A DNA stretch of 33,850 nucleotides from UBA993 sp964436815 (GCA_964436815.1 CAYTER010000020.1:1-33850), one strand, 5' to 3'. Positions 15,163-24,678 are shown, counted from the stretch's first letter. Notes: generated by a model from the letters alone, not told the origin. A program made the numbers and translations.

Positions 15163-16122
15163 TCAGGGCACTAAATCCTTCACTATTTTGCAAATATTTT
15201 CAGTAATTCTTTTCAATGAATCGGATTTATCAACCCTAACCCAGTTTATCTCTTTATCACGCCTGAACCAGGTCATCTGTCTCTTGGCCAGGTTTCTGGT
15301 TTCCTTCTTGATATTATCTATTATGCTTTTAAAATCACCGCCACTACTTAAATAATAATATAGCTGCCGATAGCCCAGTATTTGCATCCCGGGATCCTCT
15401 TGACGGTAACCCATTTTTTTTAGCTCCTCAACCTCATCTAAAAAGCCGTCCTTGATCATCTGATCAACCCTGTTTTCAATTCTTTGGTAGAGAGCATCAC
15501 GAGGCATTTCTAAACCAAATATACAAGTTTTAAATGGAGATTCAGCAGTCCTGGTCAGATCGGCTTGTTCCGATATCGGTCTTCCTTCTGCTGTAAAGAC
15601 TTCAAGAGCCCTGATAATTCTTTTCTGATCGTTAGGATGAATTATCACTGCAGCCTTTGGATCAACACTTTCAAGTTTTTTATAGAGATAATCCAAACCA
15701 TACAATTCTGCTTCCCGGGATAATCTATCTCTGATTTCCACATTAATACCTTTACTGCCAAAAGCATAGGCCGCAGTTATAGAGCGGATGTAAAGTCCTG
15801 TTCCTCCGACCATCACTGGCAATTTATGACGACGCCACAAATCCCCGATCGCTGTTGTGGCATCTTTTTGATAGTCAGCAACGCTGTATTGCTGATCAGG
15901 ATTTACCAGATCGATTAAATGGTGGGGTACTGATTCTTGCTCCTGCCTTGTAGGTTTTGCTGTTCCAATGTTCATAAACCTGTAAACCTGAGCAGAATCA
16001 GCGCTGATTAAATCAGTCGTTAAGTTCTGGGCAATTTGCAGGGCGAGTGCAGATTTGCCAACTGCTGTCGGTCCAACAATAACCAGCAGAGGCACTTTTT
16101 CAGTTTCTGTCCTGGCCGTCAT
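15163..16122 (-). CDS. miaA: tRNA dimethylallyltransferase
   Basis: Transfers dimethylallyl to the N6 of A37 in tRNAs reading UNN codons. It has the P-loop G-P-T-A-V-G-K-S (residues 17-24), S-A-D-S-A-Q-V-Y and I-G-T-A-K-P-T following it, and the G-G-T-G-L-Y motif near 105-110. The length of 319 is typical. It begins three bases after the mutL stop codon, so translation is coupled. Its product is the substrate of MiaB, encoded upstream in the same operon, so both steps of ms2i6A37 formation are co-expressed here. Confidence 0.97.
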   Translation of the reverse strand: MTARTETEKVPLLVIVGPTAVGKSALALQIAQNLTTDLISADSAQVYRFMNIGTAKPTRQEQESVPHHLIDLVNPDQQYSVADYQKDATTAIGDLWRRHKLPVMVGGTGLYIRSITAAYAFGSKGINVEIRDRLSREAELYGLDYLYKKLESVDPKAAVIIHPNDQKRIIRALEVFTAEGRPISEQADLTRTAESPFKTCIFGLEMPRDALYQRIENRVDQMIKDGFLDEVEELKKMGYRQEDPGMQILGYRQLYYYLSSGGDFKSIIDNIKKETRNLAKRQMTWFRRDKEINWVRVDKSDSLKRITENICKIVKDLVP

Positions 16123-16125
16123 TGA

Positions 16126-17922
16126 TTAGTTACCCCTGCGTAAAAAACTTTTTTCCAGTATATGACGTTCAAATCTGATTACAGTCGGGCGCCCGTGGGG
16201 ACAGAAACCGGCTGAGTCGGTCGCAAGCCATTCATGCAGAAGTTTTTCCATTTCCCTTCGGCTTAGCGGTTGTTTTGCTTTTACCGAACGATGGCAGGCC
16301 AGGGTTTTAAAAAGAGCATCACGGTGATGGTTGAAATCATCTTCGTCTTCTGCAGTTAAACGTTCAAGCAGATCATATATTTCAAAATCTTTTATAAGCT
16401 CACCCCTATAGAGCGGGACCGCGCGAACTGCGTAACTGTAATCAGTAATCGGTTCTATTACAATTCCCAGCGATATTAAAAAGGGTAAAAACCGTGGTAA
16501 CAGTTCACGCCACCTGACCGGCACTTCAATAGTATAGGGAATAGTCAGCTGGGCTGTTTTTTCAGCTTCATTAGCTTTCTGCTCTATTTTAACCTGGTTA
16601 TAAATAACTCTTTCATGAGCTGCGTGTTGATCAATCAGCATGAGATCATCATTCTTCTGGACAATGATGTAGCTGTCAAGATACTGGCCAATCAGCTTAA
16701 AATCAAAATCACCGCCTGATAATTGATCTGTGCTGGAACTTCTTTGATTATGATCACTTATACCCTCTTCTGCCAGTTTAACCGTTGGTAATTCATTTTG
16801 AACTTCCTGATCTTCCTCTTTGCTGCTGTAGTAACCGCTGCGCTGATCGTAGATCAGACTGAACTGGCTGTAATGCCCGGGATGATTTTCTGTCATGTTA
16901 TTGTTTTTATCAGGCCATTTAGTCATGGTTTCACGATCAGGCAAAGAAAGTTTTACCGATTTGTAAACTGCTGCTTTAACTGCTTCCGGATCAAGAAAAC
17001 GAATTTCTGTTTTTGCCGGATGAACGTTAACATCAATTAAATTAGGACTAATCTCCATATTCAAGATTGCCATGGGAAAACGCCTTATGGGTAGTTGATC
17101 GCCGTAAGCACGGATTATTGCGGTAGAAAGCAAATTATTATTGACAATCCGTCTATTAACAATTAAGGTGATCCATTTTCTCGAAGATCGGTTAACCAGG
17201 GGGGTGGAAATCAAACCGGAAAGCGCAATAGCGCCTTCAGAATTATAATTTTTAAGTTCAAGCATTGCTTTTGCTGTATCAGCTCCGTAAACAGCCCCGA
17301 CTACATGTAATAACTGTCCATCACCGTTTGTATGCAACAAACTCCTCGTTCCGCTCTTGAGCGTAAAGGAGACATGCGGATGAGCCAGTGCCATCGAAGT
17401 AATCAAATTGCTTATCCGCGCTGATTCAACTGAAGAAGCCCGTAAAAATTTTTTTCGTCCCGGGGTATTAAAATAAAGTTCTTTAACCGTAACCGATGTG
17501 CCGAAAGGTGCACCGGCTTCAGTAATTTCTTTAACTTCCCCACCTTCGAGTGATATTCTGACAGCGTACAAATTGTTTTCAACCCTGGTTACCATTGTTA
17601 TCTTCGATACAACAGCAATACTGGGCAGGGCCTCCCCCCTGAATCCAAGACTGGATAAATACTCTAAGTCATCTATCTTGCTGAGTTTGCTGGTAGCAAA
17701 GCGTTCGAAGGCAAGTTCGACATCATCTGGATTGATACCACAACCATCATCAGAAACCGCAATTAACTCCTTACCTCCTCCTTCAATCTCAATTATGATA
17801 TTTCTTGCTTCGGCATCAAGAGCATTCTCCACCAGCTCTTTCACTACGGAAGAAGGATTTTCGATCACTTCTCCGGCCGCAATTTTCTCCGCTGTATTTT
17901 TGTCTAACAGTTTAATAACCAT
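16126..17922 (-). CDS. mutL: DNA mismatch repair protein MutL
   Basis: GHKL ATPase that links MutS mismatch recognition to strand incision. N-terminal ATPase motifs: E-L-V-E-N-A-L-D-A, D-D-G-C-G-I and G-F-R-G-E-A-L (residues about 30-100). The C-terminal endonuclease-type domain retains D-Q-H-A-A-H-E (431-437), A-C-H-R-S, and C-P-H-G-R-P near the end. The final position of the D-Q-H-A-x2-E-x4-E metal motif is Asn442 rather than Glu. A variable Glu/Ser/Gln-rich linker covers about 335-395. The length of 598 fits clostridial MutL. It lies between mutS and miaA in the operon. Confidence 0.96.
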   Translation of the reverse strand: MVIKLLDKNTAEKIAAGEVIENPSSVVKELVENALDAEARNIIIEIEGGGKELIAVSDDGCGINPDDVELAFERFATSKLSKIDDLEYLSSLGFRGEALPSIAVVSKITMVTRVENNLYAVRISLEGGEVKEITEAGAPFGTSVTVKELYFNTPGRKKFLRASSVESARISNLITSMALAHPHVSFTLKSGTRSLLHTNGDGQLLHVVGAVYGADTAKAMLELKNYNSEGAIALSGLISTPLVNRSSRKWITLIVNRRIVNNNLLSTAIIRAYGDQLPIRRFPMAILNMEISPNLIDVNVHPAKTEIRFLDPEAVKAAVYKSVKLSLPDRETMTKWPDKNNNMTENHPGHYSQFSLIYDQRSGYYSSKEEDQEVQNELPTVKLAEEGISDHNQRSSSTDQLSGGDFDFKLIGQYLDSYIIVQKNDDLMLIDQHAAHERVIYNQVKIEQKANEAEKTAQLTIPYTIEVPVRWRELLPRFLPFLISLGIVIEPITDYSYAVRAVPLYRGELIKDFEIYDLLERLTAEDEDDFNHHRDALFKTLACHRSVKAKQPLSRREMEKLLHEWLATDSAGFCPHGRPTVIRFERHILEKSFLRRGN

Positions 17923-17952
17923 TGATTTAAAAAACCACCCGACTTAACAAGT

Positions 17953-20562
17953 TTATTCATCTTCACCAGTAAACAACTCCTGCTGTAAGTCAAAAAGAGC
18001 CTTCATCGCCTCAAGGGGCGTCATTCTGTTGAGATCTAAGGTTTTTATTTTATTGACAGCTTCAAATACACTATTATGATCATCTCTTGACTGATTAACA
18101 ATGATCGGCAGCAGGCTTAACTGCTGTTCAGCAGCGGTAGAAGCTGCTTGTTCATGTTCAACCAGAATCGTTTCAGCTCTGATCAGAACCTCTACCGGCA
18201 AACCGGCAAGTCTTGCCACATTTATTCCATAGCTTTTATCGGCTTTCCCGGGAACAACCTGTCTTAAAAAAATGACTTCGTTTCCTTTCTCTTTAACAGC
18301 CATGCTATAGTTTTTCACTCCGGATATTTCCCCTTCAAGCCCAGTCAGTTCATGATAATGAGTCGAGAAAAGAGTTTTTGCGCCAATGTGTTTGCTAATA
18401 TATTCTAGAACGGAACGGGCAATACTCATGCCATCATAGGTGCTGGTACCGCGGCCAATTTCATCAAGGATAATCAGGCTGTTTTCAGTCGACTCTTTTA
18501 ATATCGTTGCTGTTTCAGTCATCTCGACCATAAAAGTGCTGTGGCCTTTGCTCAGATCATCTGATGCTCCAACCCGGGCGAAAATTCGATCAAATAGAGG
18601 CAGTTCGGCTGTCTCTGCCGGTATAAAACTACCAGTTTGCGCCAATACAGCAGCCAGGGCCACGCTGCGGATGTAAGTACTTTTACCGGCCATATTCGGT
18701 CCGGTAAGCAGCAATATAAAATTATCCCGGTCAACTAACACGTTATTGGGGACAAATTTTTCAGATGTCAGCTGCTCAACGACGGGGTGGCGGTTTTGGG
18801 TAATTTTCAGACTCCCATTCTTAGAAAATCGGGGGCGACAATAGCCATAACGCTCTGCCGTTTCAGCCAGGCCTTGAAAAAAGTCAAATTCAGCGATCAG
18901 ATCGGCAGCCTTTTGAAGCCTGACAATCCATGCTCCAATTTGATCAAGCAGCTCCTCAAAAAGTCTCTGCTCAAGAGCAATAAGTTTTTCACGGGCGCCA
19001 GTCAGTTTATTTTCAAGTTCGAAAAGCTGATCAGTCGTATAGCGTTCAGCGCCAACCAGCGTTTGTTTACGCTGATAATATTGCGGTATCAGATCAATAT
19101 TAGTTTTTGTCACCTCTAGGTAATATCCAAAATTACGATTGTAACCGACTCGCAAAGACTTGATACCGGTCCGGCTTCGCTCCTCTTTTTCATAATCGAG
19201 AAGCATAGTACTTCCCTCCCGGACTAATGATCTTAGCTGGTCTACTTCCAGATTATAATTTTCACGGAATATTTCTCCATCCTTTAAAGTTGCCGGAGGA
19301 TCATCTTTAAGAGACCTTTCAATTAATATAATTAACTCTTCAAAATCAGGCATCATATCGGCAAGGCTTCTTAATTCGACAGATTCAATTGGCTTCAATA
19401 GTTTTATTAAAGGCTTGCAGTAAGCTACTGCCCGTTTTAATGCCGGAAGATCGCGGGGATAAACTTTCCTGTAGGCAAGCTTGCTGCAAAATCGTTCAAG
19501 ATCAAAAACTTTGCTAAGCTGATGTCTGATCTCTCTTCTGATCAGGGGTTTATTACATAATTCTTCAACTGCATCTAATCGTTTCTCAACCATATTTCTG
19601 TCGATCAGGGGAAGCTCAAGCCTGCGCTTTAACAAGCGCCGCCCCATCCCGGTCAGGCAGTGATCAATGATCTCCAGTAAACATCCTCTTTTTCCACCAG
19701 ATATTGATTCGGTCAGTTCAAGATTTTTACTGGTAATATTATCTAAAATCAGGTAACCTTTAATGAAGTAGAGTTCTGGGTTTTTAAAATGACGAATCTT
19801 ACGAGGCAGCTGTTTGAGTTCTTCCAGATAGGTTAGAGAGGCAGCTGCTGCGATAGTCGCAAGCGGGAATTGATCTGGTTGAAGGTTTTCTAAAATACTT
19901 ACGTTGTAATTAGCTGCAATAACTTGACGAGCTTCTTCTAGATCCGGCACCAAAGGTAAAGAAGCAACAATAACATTGTTTAATGAGGCCTTCAGCTTCA
20001 AGCAAAGCTCTTCGACCTGCCGATTCGAACAAAGCAGCTCAGAGGGCTTTAAACGTATAAGTTCTTCAGACAGTTCAGACCAGGCGCTGCTCTCTCTTTG
20101 TTCAGTAACCGAGAATTCTCCGGTTGAGACGTCAAGGAAAGCTAATCCAAAATTCCCACTGCTATCACTGACAATAACAGCAAGGTAATTATTGCTTCCT
20201 TCGTCTAACATTTCTGACTCTGAAATTGTACCCGGGGTTAAAATCCTGGTTATCGCGCGCCTCACAATCCCTTTTGCCTGGGCAGCGCTTTCGATCTGAT
20301 CGCAAATAACTACCTTGAATCCTTTATTTAAAAGCTTGTTCAAGTATGTTTCTGCAGCGTGAATCGGAACCCCGGCCAAGGGGACGGGATTTTCACTTCC
20401 CCCGTCTCTCGATGTTAATACCAGATCCAGCTCCCGGGAAGCAATTTCCGCATCTTTATAAAAAAGCTCGTAAAAATCTCCTACCTGAAACATCAGTAGT
20501 TTGTCAGGATGTTGCTCCTTGATTTTCCTGTACTGCTCCATCATTGGGCTGTTGCGGCTCAT
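17953..20562 (-). CDS. mutS: DNA mismatch repair protein MutS
   Basis: Mismatch-recognition ATPase. The N-terminal mismatch-binding F-x-E motif is Phe30-Tyr31-Glu32 (in G-D-F-Y-E-L-F). Walker A G-P-N-M-A-G-K-S-T-Y is at about 619-628 and Walker B with the D-E-I-G-R-G-T-S-T-Y signature at about 699-708. The C-terminus ends in a short tail with the helix-turn-helix-like region. The length of 869 is typical of MutS1. The start codon overlaps the miaB stop by one base (TAATG), so the two are translationally coupled. Confidence 0.97.
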   Translation of the reverse strand: MSRNSPMMEQYRKIKEQHPDKLLMFQVGDFYELFYKDAEIASRELDLVLTSRDGGSENPVPLAGVPIHAAETYLNKLLNKGFKVVICDQIESAAQAKGIVRRAITRILTPGTISESEMLDEGSNNYLAVIVSDSSGNFGLAFLDVSTGEFSVTEQRESSAWSELSEELIRLKPSELLCSNRQVEELCLKLKASLNNVIVASLPLVPDLEEARQVIAANYNVSILENLQPDQFPLATIAAAASLTYLEELKQLPRKIRHFKNPELYFIKGYLILDNITSKNLELTESISGGKRGCLLEIIDHCLTGMGRRLLKRRLELPLIDRNMVEKRLDAVEELCNKPLIRREIRHQLSKVFDLERFCSKLAYRKVYPRDLPALKRAVAYCKPLIKLLKPIESVELRSLADMMPDFEELIILIERSLKDDPPATLKDGEIFRENYNLEVDQLRSLVREGSTMLLDYEKEERSRTGIKSLRVGYNRNFGYYLEVTKTNIDLIPQYYQRKQTLVGAERYTTDQLFELENKLTGAREKLIALEQRLFEELLDQIGAWIVRLQKAADLIAEFDFFQGLAETAERYGYCRPRFSKNGSLKITQNRHPVVEQLTSEKFVPNNVLVDRDNFILLLTGPNMAGKSTYIRSVALAAVLAQTGSFIPAETAELPLFDRIFARVGASDDLSKGHSTFMVEMTETATILKESTENSLIILDEIGRGTSTYDGMSIARSVLEYISKHIGAKTLFSTHYHELTGLEGEISGVKNYSMAVKEKGNEVIFLRQVVPGKADKSYGINVARLAGLPVEVLIRAETILVEHEQAASTAAEQQLSLLPIIVNQSRDDHNSVFEAVNKIKTLDLNRMTPLEAMKALFDLQQELFTGEDE

Positions 20563-21950
20563 TAATAATTCTCCACAATTTCTCCAATAAGATTCCAGGT
20601 TTTAGCCTCAGTAATTCTGACTTTAACCATTGTGCCGGTCAGATCAGTACTCGCAGAAAAATGGACCAGTTTATTTGACCTCGTTCTTCCGGTTTGAACT
20701 GCTTGATCAGTTTTACTGGGCCCGTCTACAAGCACTTCCATGACTTGATTGAGTAATCGTTCATTTACTTCCCTGCTGATTTGATGCTGCACTTTATTTA
20801 AGATCTGCAGTCTGCTTTCTTTAATCTTATGATCGACCTGATCCGGCAGCAGCGACGCAGCAGTATTTTTCCTGGCCGAATAGAGAAAAGAAAACGCGTT
20901 GTCAAACCTTGCTTTTTTTACCAGGTCAATGGTTTCCTGAAACTCATCCTCGTACTCTCCCGGGAAACCAACAATCAGATCTGATGTAATGGCGATGCCG
21001 GGAATATTATCTTTAATTTTACTAATTAAGGTTAAGTAATGCTCCCGGGTATATTTGCGGTTCATCTTTTTTAAAATCCAATTGCTCCCTGATTGAACCG
21101 GCAAGTGGATATGCTCGCAGATTTTCTCACCTGCGCCCATAACCTGAATCAGCCGATCAGATAAATCTTTGGGATGTGATGTCATAAATCGGATACGCCT
21201 GATACCTTCAAGGTCATTTAGGGCAAGAAGCAACTCTGGAAAGTCCGTGCTTTGCTTTAAATCCAATCCGTATGAATTAACATTTTGCCCCAGAAGGGTG
21301 ATCTCGACAAAACCTCTCTCGGCCAAAATTTTGGCCTCTTTAACAATATCCTGAGGCATACGGCTTCTCTCGCGGCCCCGGACGAAAGGTACAATGCAAT
21401 AAGAGCAATAGTTATTACAGCCATAGATTATCGGCAGCCATGCTTTAAATTTACTGCTGCGGATAGCCGGCAGACCTTCACGATCTGCGTAGTCTTCTTC
21501 CAGATCGACGATCGTACCCGTTTGTTCTGCTGCCATCACAACCAGTGAAGGAAACCGTGGTATGGCATGGGTACCTAAAATTAAATTGACGTAATGAAAA
21601 CGTTCTTTGATGTAAGCGGCCAGATCTTCCTGTTGCGTCATGCAGCCTGTAACGGCGATGATCAGGTCTTTATTGTTATCTTTCAGTTCCGCGAATTTAC
21701 CGAGCAGTGAAGAAACCTTGTCTTCGGGTTTTTGACGGACTGCACAGGTATTGATAACAATCAAATCCGCTTCTTCCGGGCTGGAAGCCTTACTATAACC
21801 CATCTGTGCAATCATCGCCGCAATCACTTCTGAGTCATGTTCGTTCATCTGACAGCCAAAAGTAATCAGGGCTGCTTTCTTTCCCCGGCCGATTTTTCCG
21901 CTTAAATTTAATTGTTCTTTTTGATAATTATTCTGTAAGTTATTTTTCAT
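20562..21950 (-). CDS. miaB: tRNA-2-methylthio-N6-dimethylallyladenosine synthase
   Basis: Radical-SAM methylthiotransferase converting i6A37 to ms2i6A37 in tRNA. The N-terminal UPF0004 domain has Cys33 (F-G-C-Q-M-N), Cys69 (N-T-C-A-V-R) and Cys103 (T-G-C-M), which bind the auxiliary 4Fe-4S cluster. The radical-SAM motif C-N-N-Y-C-S-Y-C is at 178-185. A C-terminal TRAM domain follows (about 393-460). The length of 462 is typical. It is encoded in one operon with miaA and behind a ferredoxin gene that could supply electrons. Confidence 0.96.
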   Translation of the reverse strand: MKNNLQNNYQKEQLNLSGKIGRGKKAALITFGCQMNEHDSEVIAAMIAQMGYSKASSPEEADLIVINTCAVRQKPEDKVSSLLGKFAELKDNNKDLIIAVTGCMTQQEDLAAYIKERFHYVNLILGTHAIPRFPSLVVMAAEQTGTIVDLEEDYADREGLPAIRSSKFKAWLPIIYGCNNYCSYCIVPFVRGRERSRMPQDIVKEAKILAERGFVEITLLGQNVNSYGLDLKQSTDFPELLLALNDLEGIRRIRFMTSHPKDLSDRLIQVMGAGEKICEHIHLPVQSGSNWILKKMNRKYTREHYLTLISKIKDNIPGIAITSDLIVGFPGEYEDEFQETIDLVKKARFDNAFSFLYSARKNTAASLLPDQVDHKIKESRLQILNKVQHQISREVNERLLNQVMEVLVDGPSKTDQAVQTGRTRSNKLVHFSASTDLTGTMVKVRITEAKTWNLIGEIVENY

Positions 21951-21965
21951 ACCGGCCAGTTCCTT

Positions 21966-22508
21966 TTATCTGGAGCCTGACTTAGAAGTATTTATTTTGG
22001 ATTTAGCTTTAAAAGGGTATGAAAGCACTCCCTTAATTGCTGCGTACAGGCCCCAGCCCAAGAGCAAGCCTGCAAGGGCATAGGCCAGCCCCTCTATTGT
22101 TGTCGGCACTCCCGGGACAAAATTTTCCCATGTTCCGGCTGCAATCGACCAGTTAACCTCTCTTAAAAATACCAACCACCGGTTGTAGATATTTGCGTTC
22201 TCCAAAGCTTTATACGATTGTTCCAATTCATAAAAACGGCTAACCAGACTTTCGATTACTCTTCCGGATGTTCGAAAGACCTCACTCCCGGAGTTAAGGT
22301 GTTCCAGGATGTAATCATCAATTGATAAGCCGGCATCAGCAGCCGCCCTGGCATATTGATCAAAGACTCTTCGTGCTTCATCCAGATGTCCGCCCAGTCT
22401 TTGCATGTATTGTGCGAAGAACTGTGGAAACTGCGAAAGTCCTACAGCTCCAAGAGCAGCGAAAACTCGGTCAGTGATGTTATCAAGTATTTTAATCGGC
22501 TTAATCAT
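21966..22508 (-). CDS. DUF2937-like membrane protein
   Basis: Function unknown. The 180-residue product has a hydrophobic N-terminal region with the V-G-L-S-Q-F-P-Q-F block. A helical, charged middle follows with Y-M-Q-R-L-G-G-H-L-D-E-A (about 34-45), then W-E-N-F-V-P-G-V-P and a strongly hydrophobic helix (about 140-163), ending in a basic tail. That arrangement, and the spacing of the Q-R-L-x-x-H and V-P-x-x-x-E segments, resembles the DUF2937 family (one or two membrane helices around a coiled domain). Translation starts at ATG 22508 only 2 bases after the ferredoxin stop, with no clear SD, so it is probably coupled. miaB follows 15 bases later. Confidence 0.6.
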   Translation of the reverse strand: MIKPIKILDNITDRVFAALGAVGLSQFPQFFAQYMQRLGGHLDEARRVFDQYARAAADAGLSIDDYILEHLNSGSEVFRTSGRVIESLVSRFYELEQSYKALENANIYNRWLVFLREVNWSIAAGTWENFVPGVPTTIEGLAYALAGLLLGWGLYAAIKGVLSYPFKAKSKINTSKSGSR

Positions 22509-22510
22509 AT

Positions 22511-22744
22511 CTATTTAACAGTCCCGCTTTCTTTTTCATCAACCTTATCTTTAACAACCTGAATTGCAAAATCAGGACACATATACTCACATAATTTACA
22601 GCCGGTGCAAGATTCAGGATCTATAAACACAGGGCTGCCATCAGCGCCGGGTTTTAAATTATCTTTTGGACAAAATGCAAAACAGATTCCGCAGTCTTTA
22701 CAGCGTTCATTATAGACTTTAAGGCTGAACCGGTATTTTCCCAT
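22511..22744 (-). CDS. 2x[4Fe-4S] ferredoxin (KorD/PorD-like)
   Basis: A 77-residue dicluster ferredoxin with two canonical C-x2-C-x2-C-x3-C-P sets: Cys15, 18, 21, 25 and Cys46, 49, 52, 56. The N-terminal extension, and a G-A-D-G-S-P-V-F-I-D insertion between the clusters, are typical of the delta subunits of 2-oxoacid:ferredoxin oxidoreductases. No korA/B/C genes are adjacent, so it may work as a free electron carrier. It is the first gene of the probable operon fdx-DUF2937-miaB-mutS-mutL-miaA-hfq. Start ATG 22744 follows AAAGGA. Confidence 0.9.
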   Translation of the reverse strand: MGKYRFSLKVYNERCKDCGICFAFCPKDNLKPGADGSPVFIDPESCTGCKLCEYMCPDFAIQVVKDKVDEKESGTVK

Positions 22745-22792
22745 CGGGTTATTCCTTTCTGCAATAAATATATCCGGAGAGCTGAATAATTA

Positions 22793-22801
22793 ATAATAGC
22801 A
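22793..22801 (-). promoter_or_regulatory. candidate promoter of the ferredoxin-miaB-mutSL-hfq operon
   Basis: Minus-strand TGCTATTAT (22801-22793) is an extended -10 with one mismatch, about 50 bases before the ferredoxin start. The -35 (TGTAAA at 17 nt) is weak. Confidence 0.4.
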
Positions 22802-22840
22802 ATTAAATAATAGTCTTTACAGCCACTTTTTAATTATAAC

Positions 22841-23557
22841 TTAAAATTGACGTTTCTCGAAACAGCTCGCTTCAGTCTTTTGGTCGGTTTCATAATCTTT
22901 TTTCGGATTTCTAATCTTTTTCACAACGGTGAATATAACTAAGCCGGCAGCGATCATAAAAGGTATCAACAGCAACCATGGAGAAAATCCGGCAAGCATT
23001 TTTAAAAATCGCAGTGTCAAACCCATAGTATGGGTTAAGATTATACTTGTACCGATTGCCAGCGAGCTGAAGAGCATTCCACCAAGAAATGTATATAAGA
23101 CGAAGACATAAAAATTCATATGCATTGCTCCGGCAGGGAATGAAATAAAGGTTCTTGAAAAACCCCATAATTGAGCCATAAAGATCGAGAAATTACCATA
23201 ACGTTCCCACAGGTTTCTTATAATAGAATCATTTCCCATTTTCCGGCTATTAATCCTGCTTTGTCTATTAAATAATGTGAATCGGACTCTACTACCAACG
23301 ACGCTCCCGATCATTCCGACAAAATAACTGATTATACTCCCCATGGTGATACCGATTGTAGAGGCCCAGAATATTGACCAGAAAGACACACTGCCGCGGA
23401 GAATCATACTTCCCGCGGTTAACAGGACTACAGTTGAAGCAAATGGTACACCTGCGCTCTCTGCGAACATAGCAGCAGCTATGCCCATTGCGCCATACCT
23501 GGCAATTAAAAGTTCAAATAAATCTATAATTGTTTCGAATGGTTCTACGTTTTCCAT
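22841..23557 (-). CDS. DedA / SNARE-associated (VTT-domain) membrane protein
   Basis: Polytopic inner-membrane protein of the DedA superfamily, whose members include flippases for undecaprenyl phosphate and phosphatidylethanolamine. It has the family features F-A-E-S-A-G-V-P (about residues 31-38), a glycine-rich G-x-x-x-G-S-I-I-S-Y-F-x-G segment (about 72-83), R-T-F-I-S-F-P-A-G near 134-142, and four to five hydrophobic helices. The basic C-terminal tail is cytosolic. The length of 238 is a little above average. The start codon overlaps the ROK kinase stop by one base (TAATG), so the two form an operon. Substrate unknown. Confidence 0.9.
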   Translation of the reverse strand: MENVEPFETIIDLFELLIARYGAMGIAAAMFAESAGVPFASTVVLLTAGSMILRGSVSFWSIFWASTIGITMGSIISYFVGMIGSVVGSRVRFTLFNRQSRINSRKMGNDSIIRNLWERYGNFSIFMAQLWGFSRTFISFPAGAMHMNFYVFVLYTFLGGMLFSSLAIGTSIILTHTMGLTLRFLKMLAGFSPWLLLIPFMIAAGLVIFTVVKKIRNPKKDYETDQKTEASCFEKRQF

Positions 23558-24513
23558 TACGGCGATATCCCCTGATTTTTAAGAAGGGCATAAATGCCCC
23601 ATATTCCTGAATCAGATCCCAGTCCTGCTAGAACGATCTTCAGTCCATTGTGCTTAAGGGCAGGCTTGATCGAACCGGTCAGAATTCCTTTTTCAATTTT
23701 TTTCATGAGTTCCGGCCGGGCGCTGACGATCCCTCCACCAATTACCAGGCAGGAAGGGTTTATTATGTTAACGATGTTTGATAATCCAGTGGAGATAGCG
23801 AAAACTGCCTGATCAATAATCCTCTGAGCGGTAGGATTACCTTGATCAGCTTCTTCAAATACAGCAGGTGTAGTCAGCTCTGAAAGTTTAAGATCGCCGG
23901 GTTCCCAGATTTCAGATGCGCTTTTAGCCATGCCTCGGCCCGATGCCCACGTTTCAAGGCAATCCTGACCGCCGCAGTTACATAACCTACCCGATCCGAA
24001 GGCCTTGGTATGTCCAACTTCTCCAGCGAAACCGAAACTGCCGCGATATAGGGAGTTGTTTAAATACAAGCCGCCTCCTATACCGGTGCTTAGTGTAACA
24101 TAAATAACATCACTATAACCCTTAGCAGCACCGTACTTCACCTCTCCAACGACAGCAGCATTGGCGTCGTTTTCGATGATTACCGGAACATTAAGGATGT
24201 CTTCAACCAATTCGGCCAAAGCCACCGGTTCTTTCCAGCCTAAATTAGGAGCTTCATGGATCAGCCTACCCGGATGTTCTACAAAGCCGGCAAAGCAAAT
24301 CCCGGCGGCTTTAATTCTCTTTTTAAATTCCATTTTGGTTTTTGGATCGGCTATTTCATCCAAGCTGGTAAGAGCCTTGACCAGTTTTGCCGGCGTTGGT
24401 TTTTGCGGTGTAGGCAGTTTTTCCCTGAATATGATATTGCCAGAATCGTCAAAAATGACAACCAGTATTTTCGTCCCGCCGATATCTGCTACAAGATACA
24501 AATTATTTTTCAT
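23557..24513 (-). CDS. ROK-family sugar kinase (glucokinase-like)
   Basis: Cytosolic ATP-dependent sugar kinase of the ROK family. It has the phosphate-binding D-I-G-G-T-K (residues 10-15), the catalytic E-N-D-A-N segment with Asp116, and the Zn site His168 / Cys178-x-Cys180-G-G-x-x-Cys185 (variant C-N-C-G-G-Q-D-C-L-E). The adenosine-binding I-G-G-G-I lies near 263. No N-terminal helix-turn-helix is present, so it is a kinase and not a repressor. Most Bacillota homologues are annotated glucokinase (GlcK), but N-acetylglucosamine or other hexose specificity cannot be excluded. It is co-transcribed with the DedA gene downstream. Confidence 0.9.
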   Translation of the reverse strand: MKNNLYLVADIGGTKILVVIFDDSGNIIFREKLPTPQKPTPAKLVKALTSLDEIADPKTKMEFKKRIKAAGICFAGFVEHPGRLIHEAPNLGWKEPVALAELVEDILNVPVIIENDANAAVVGEVKYGAAKGYSDVIYVTLSTGIGGGLYLNNSLYRGSFGFAGEVGHTKAFGSGRLCNCGGQDCLETWASGRGMAKSASEIWEPGDLKLSELTTPAVFEEADQGNPTAQRIIDQAVFAISTGLSNIVNIINPSCLVIGGGIVSARPELMKKIEKGILTGSIKPALKHNGLKIVLAGLGSDSGIWGIYALLKNQGISP

Positions 24514-24582
24514 CGTTCACCTGGTTACTGAAAATATATTATGCAAACTTATCTTTATATTATAGATGATTCCGCTTTAAAT

Positions 24583-24616
24583 AAAAAGAAAACCCGCATG
24601 CCAATAATCTGCGGGG
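24583..24616. terminator. terminator after the amine-dehydrogenase operon
   Basis: Minus strand: CCCGCA (24615-24610), an 11-nt loop, TGCGGG (24598-24593), then a T-rich tail (complement of the A-run 24583-24592). A TTTTT also follows on the plus strand, so it may act in both directions. It marks the 3' end of the three-gene redox operon. Confidence 0.72.
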
Positions 24617-24678
24617 AGTTTTTATCAATCAAGCTCCAACATGCTCTTCCTGGATTGCCTAAAAGCCGCTGAAGGCTA

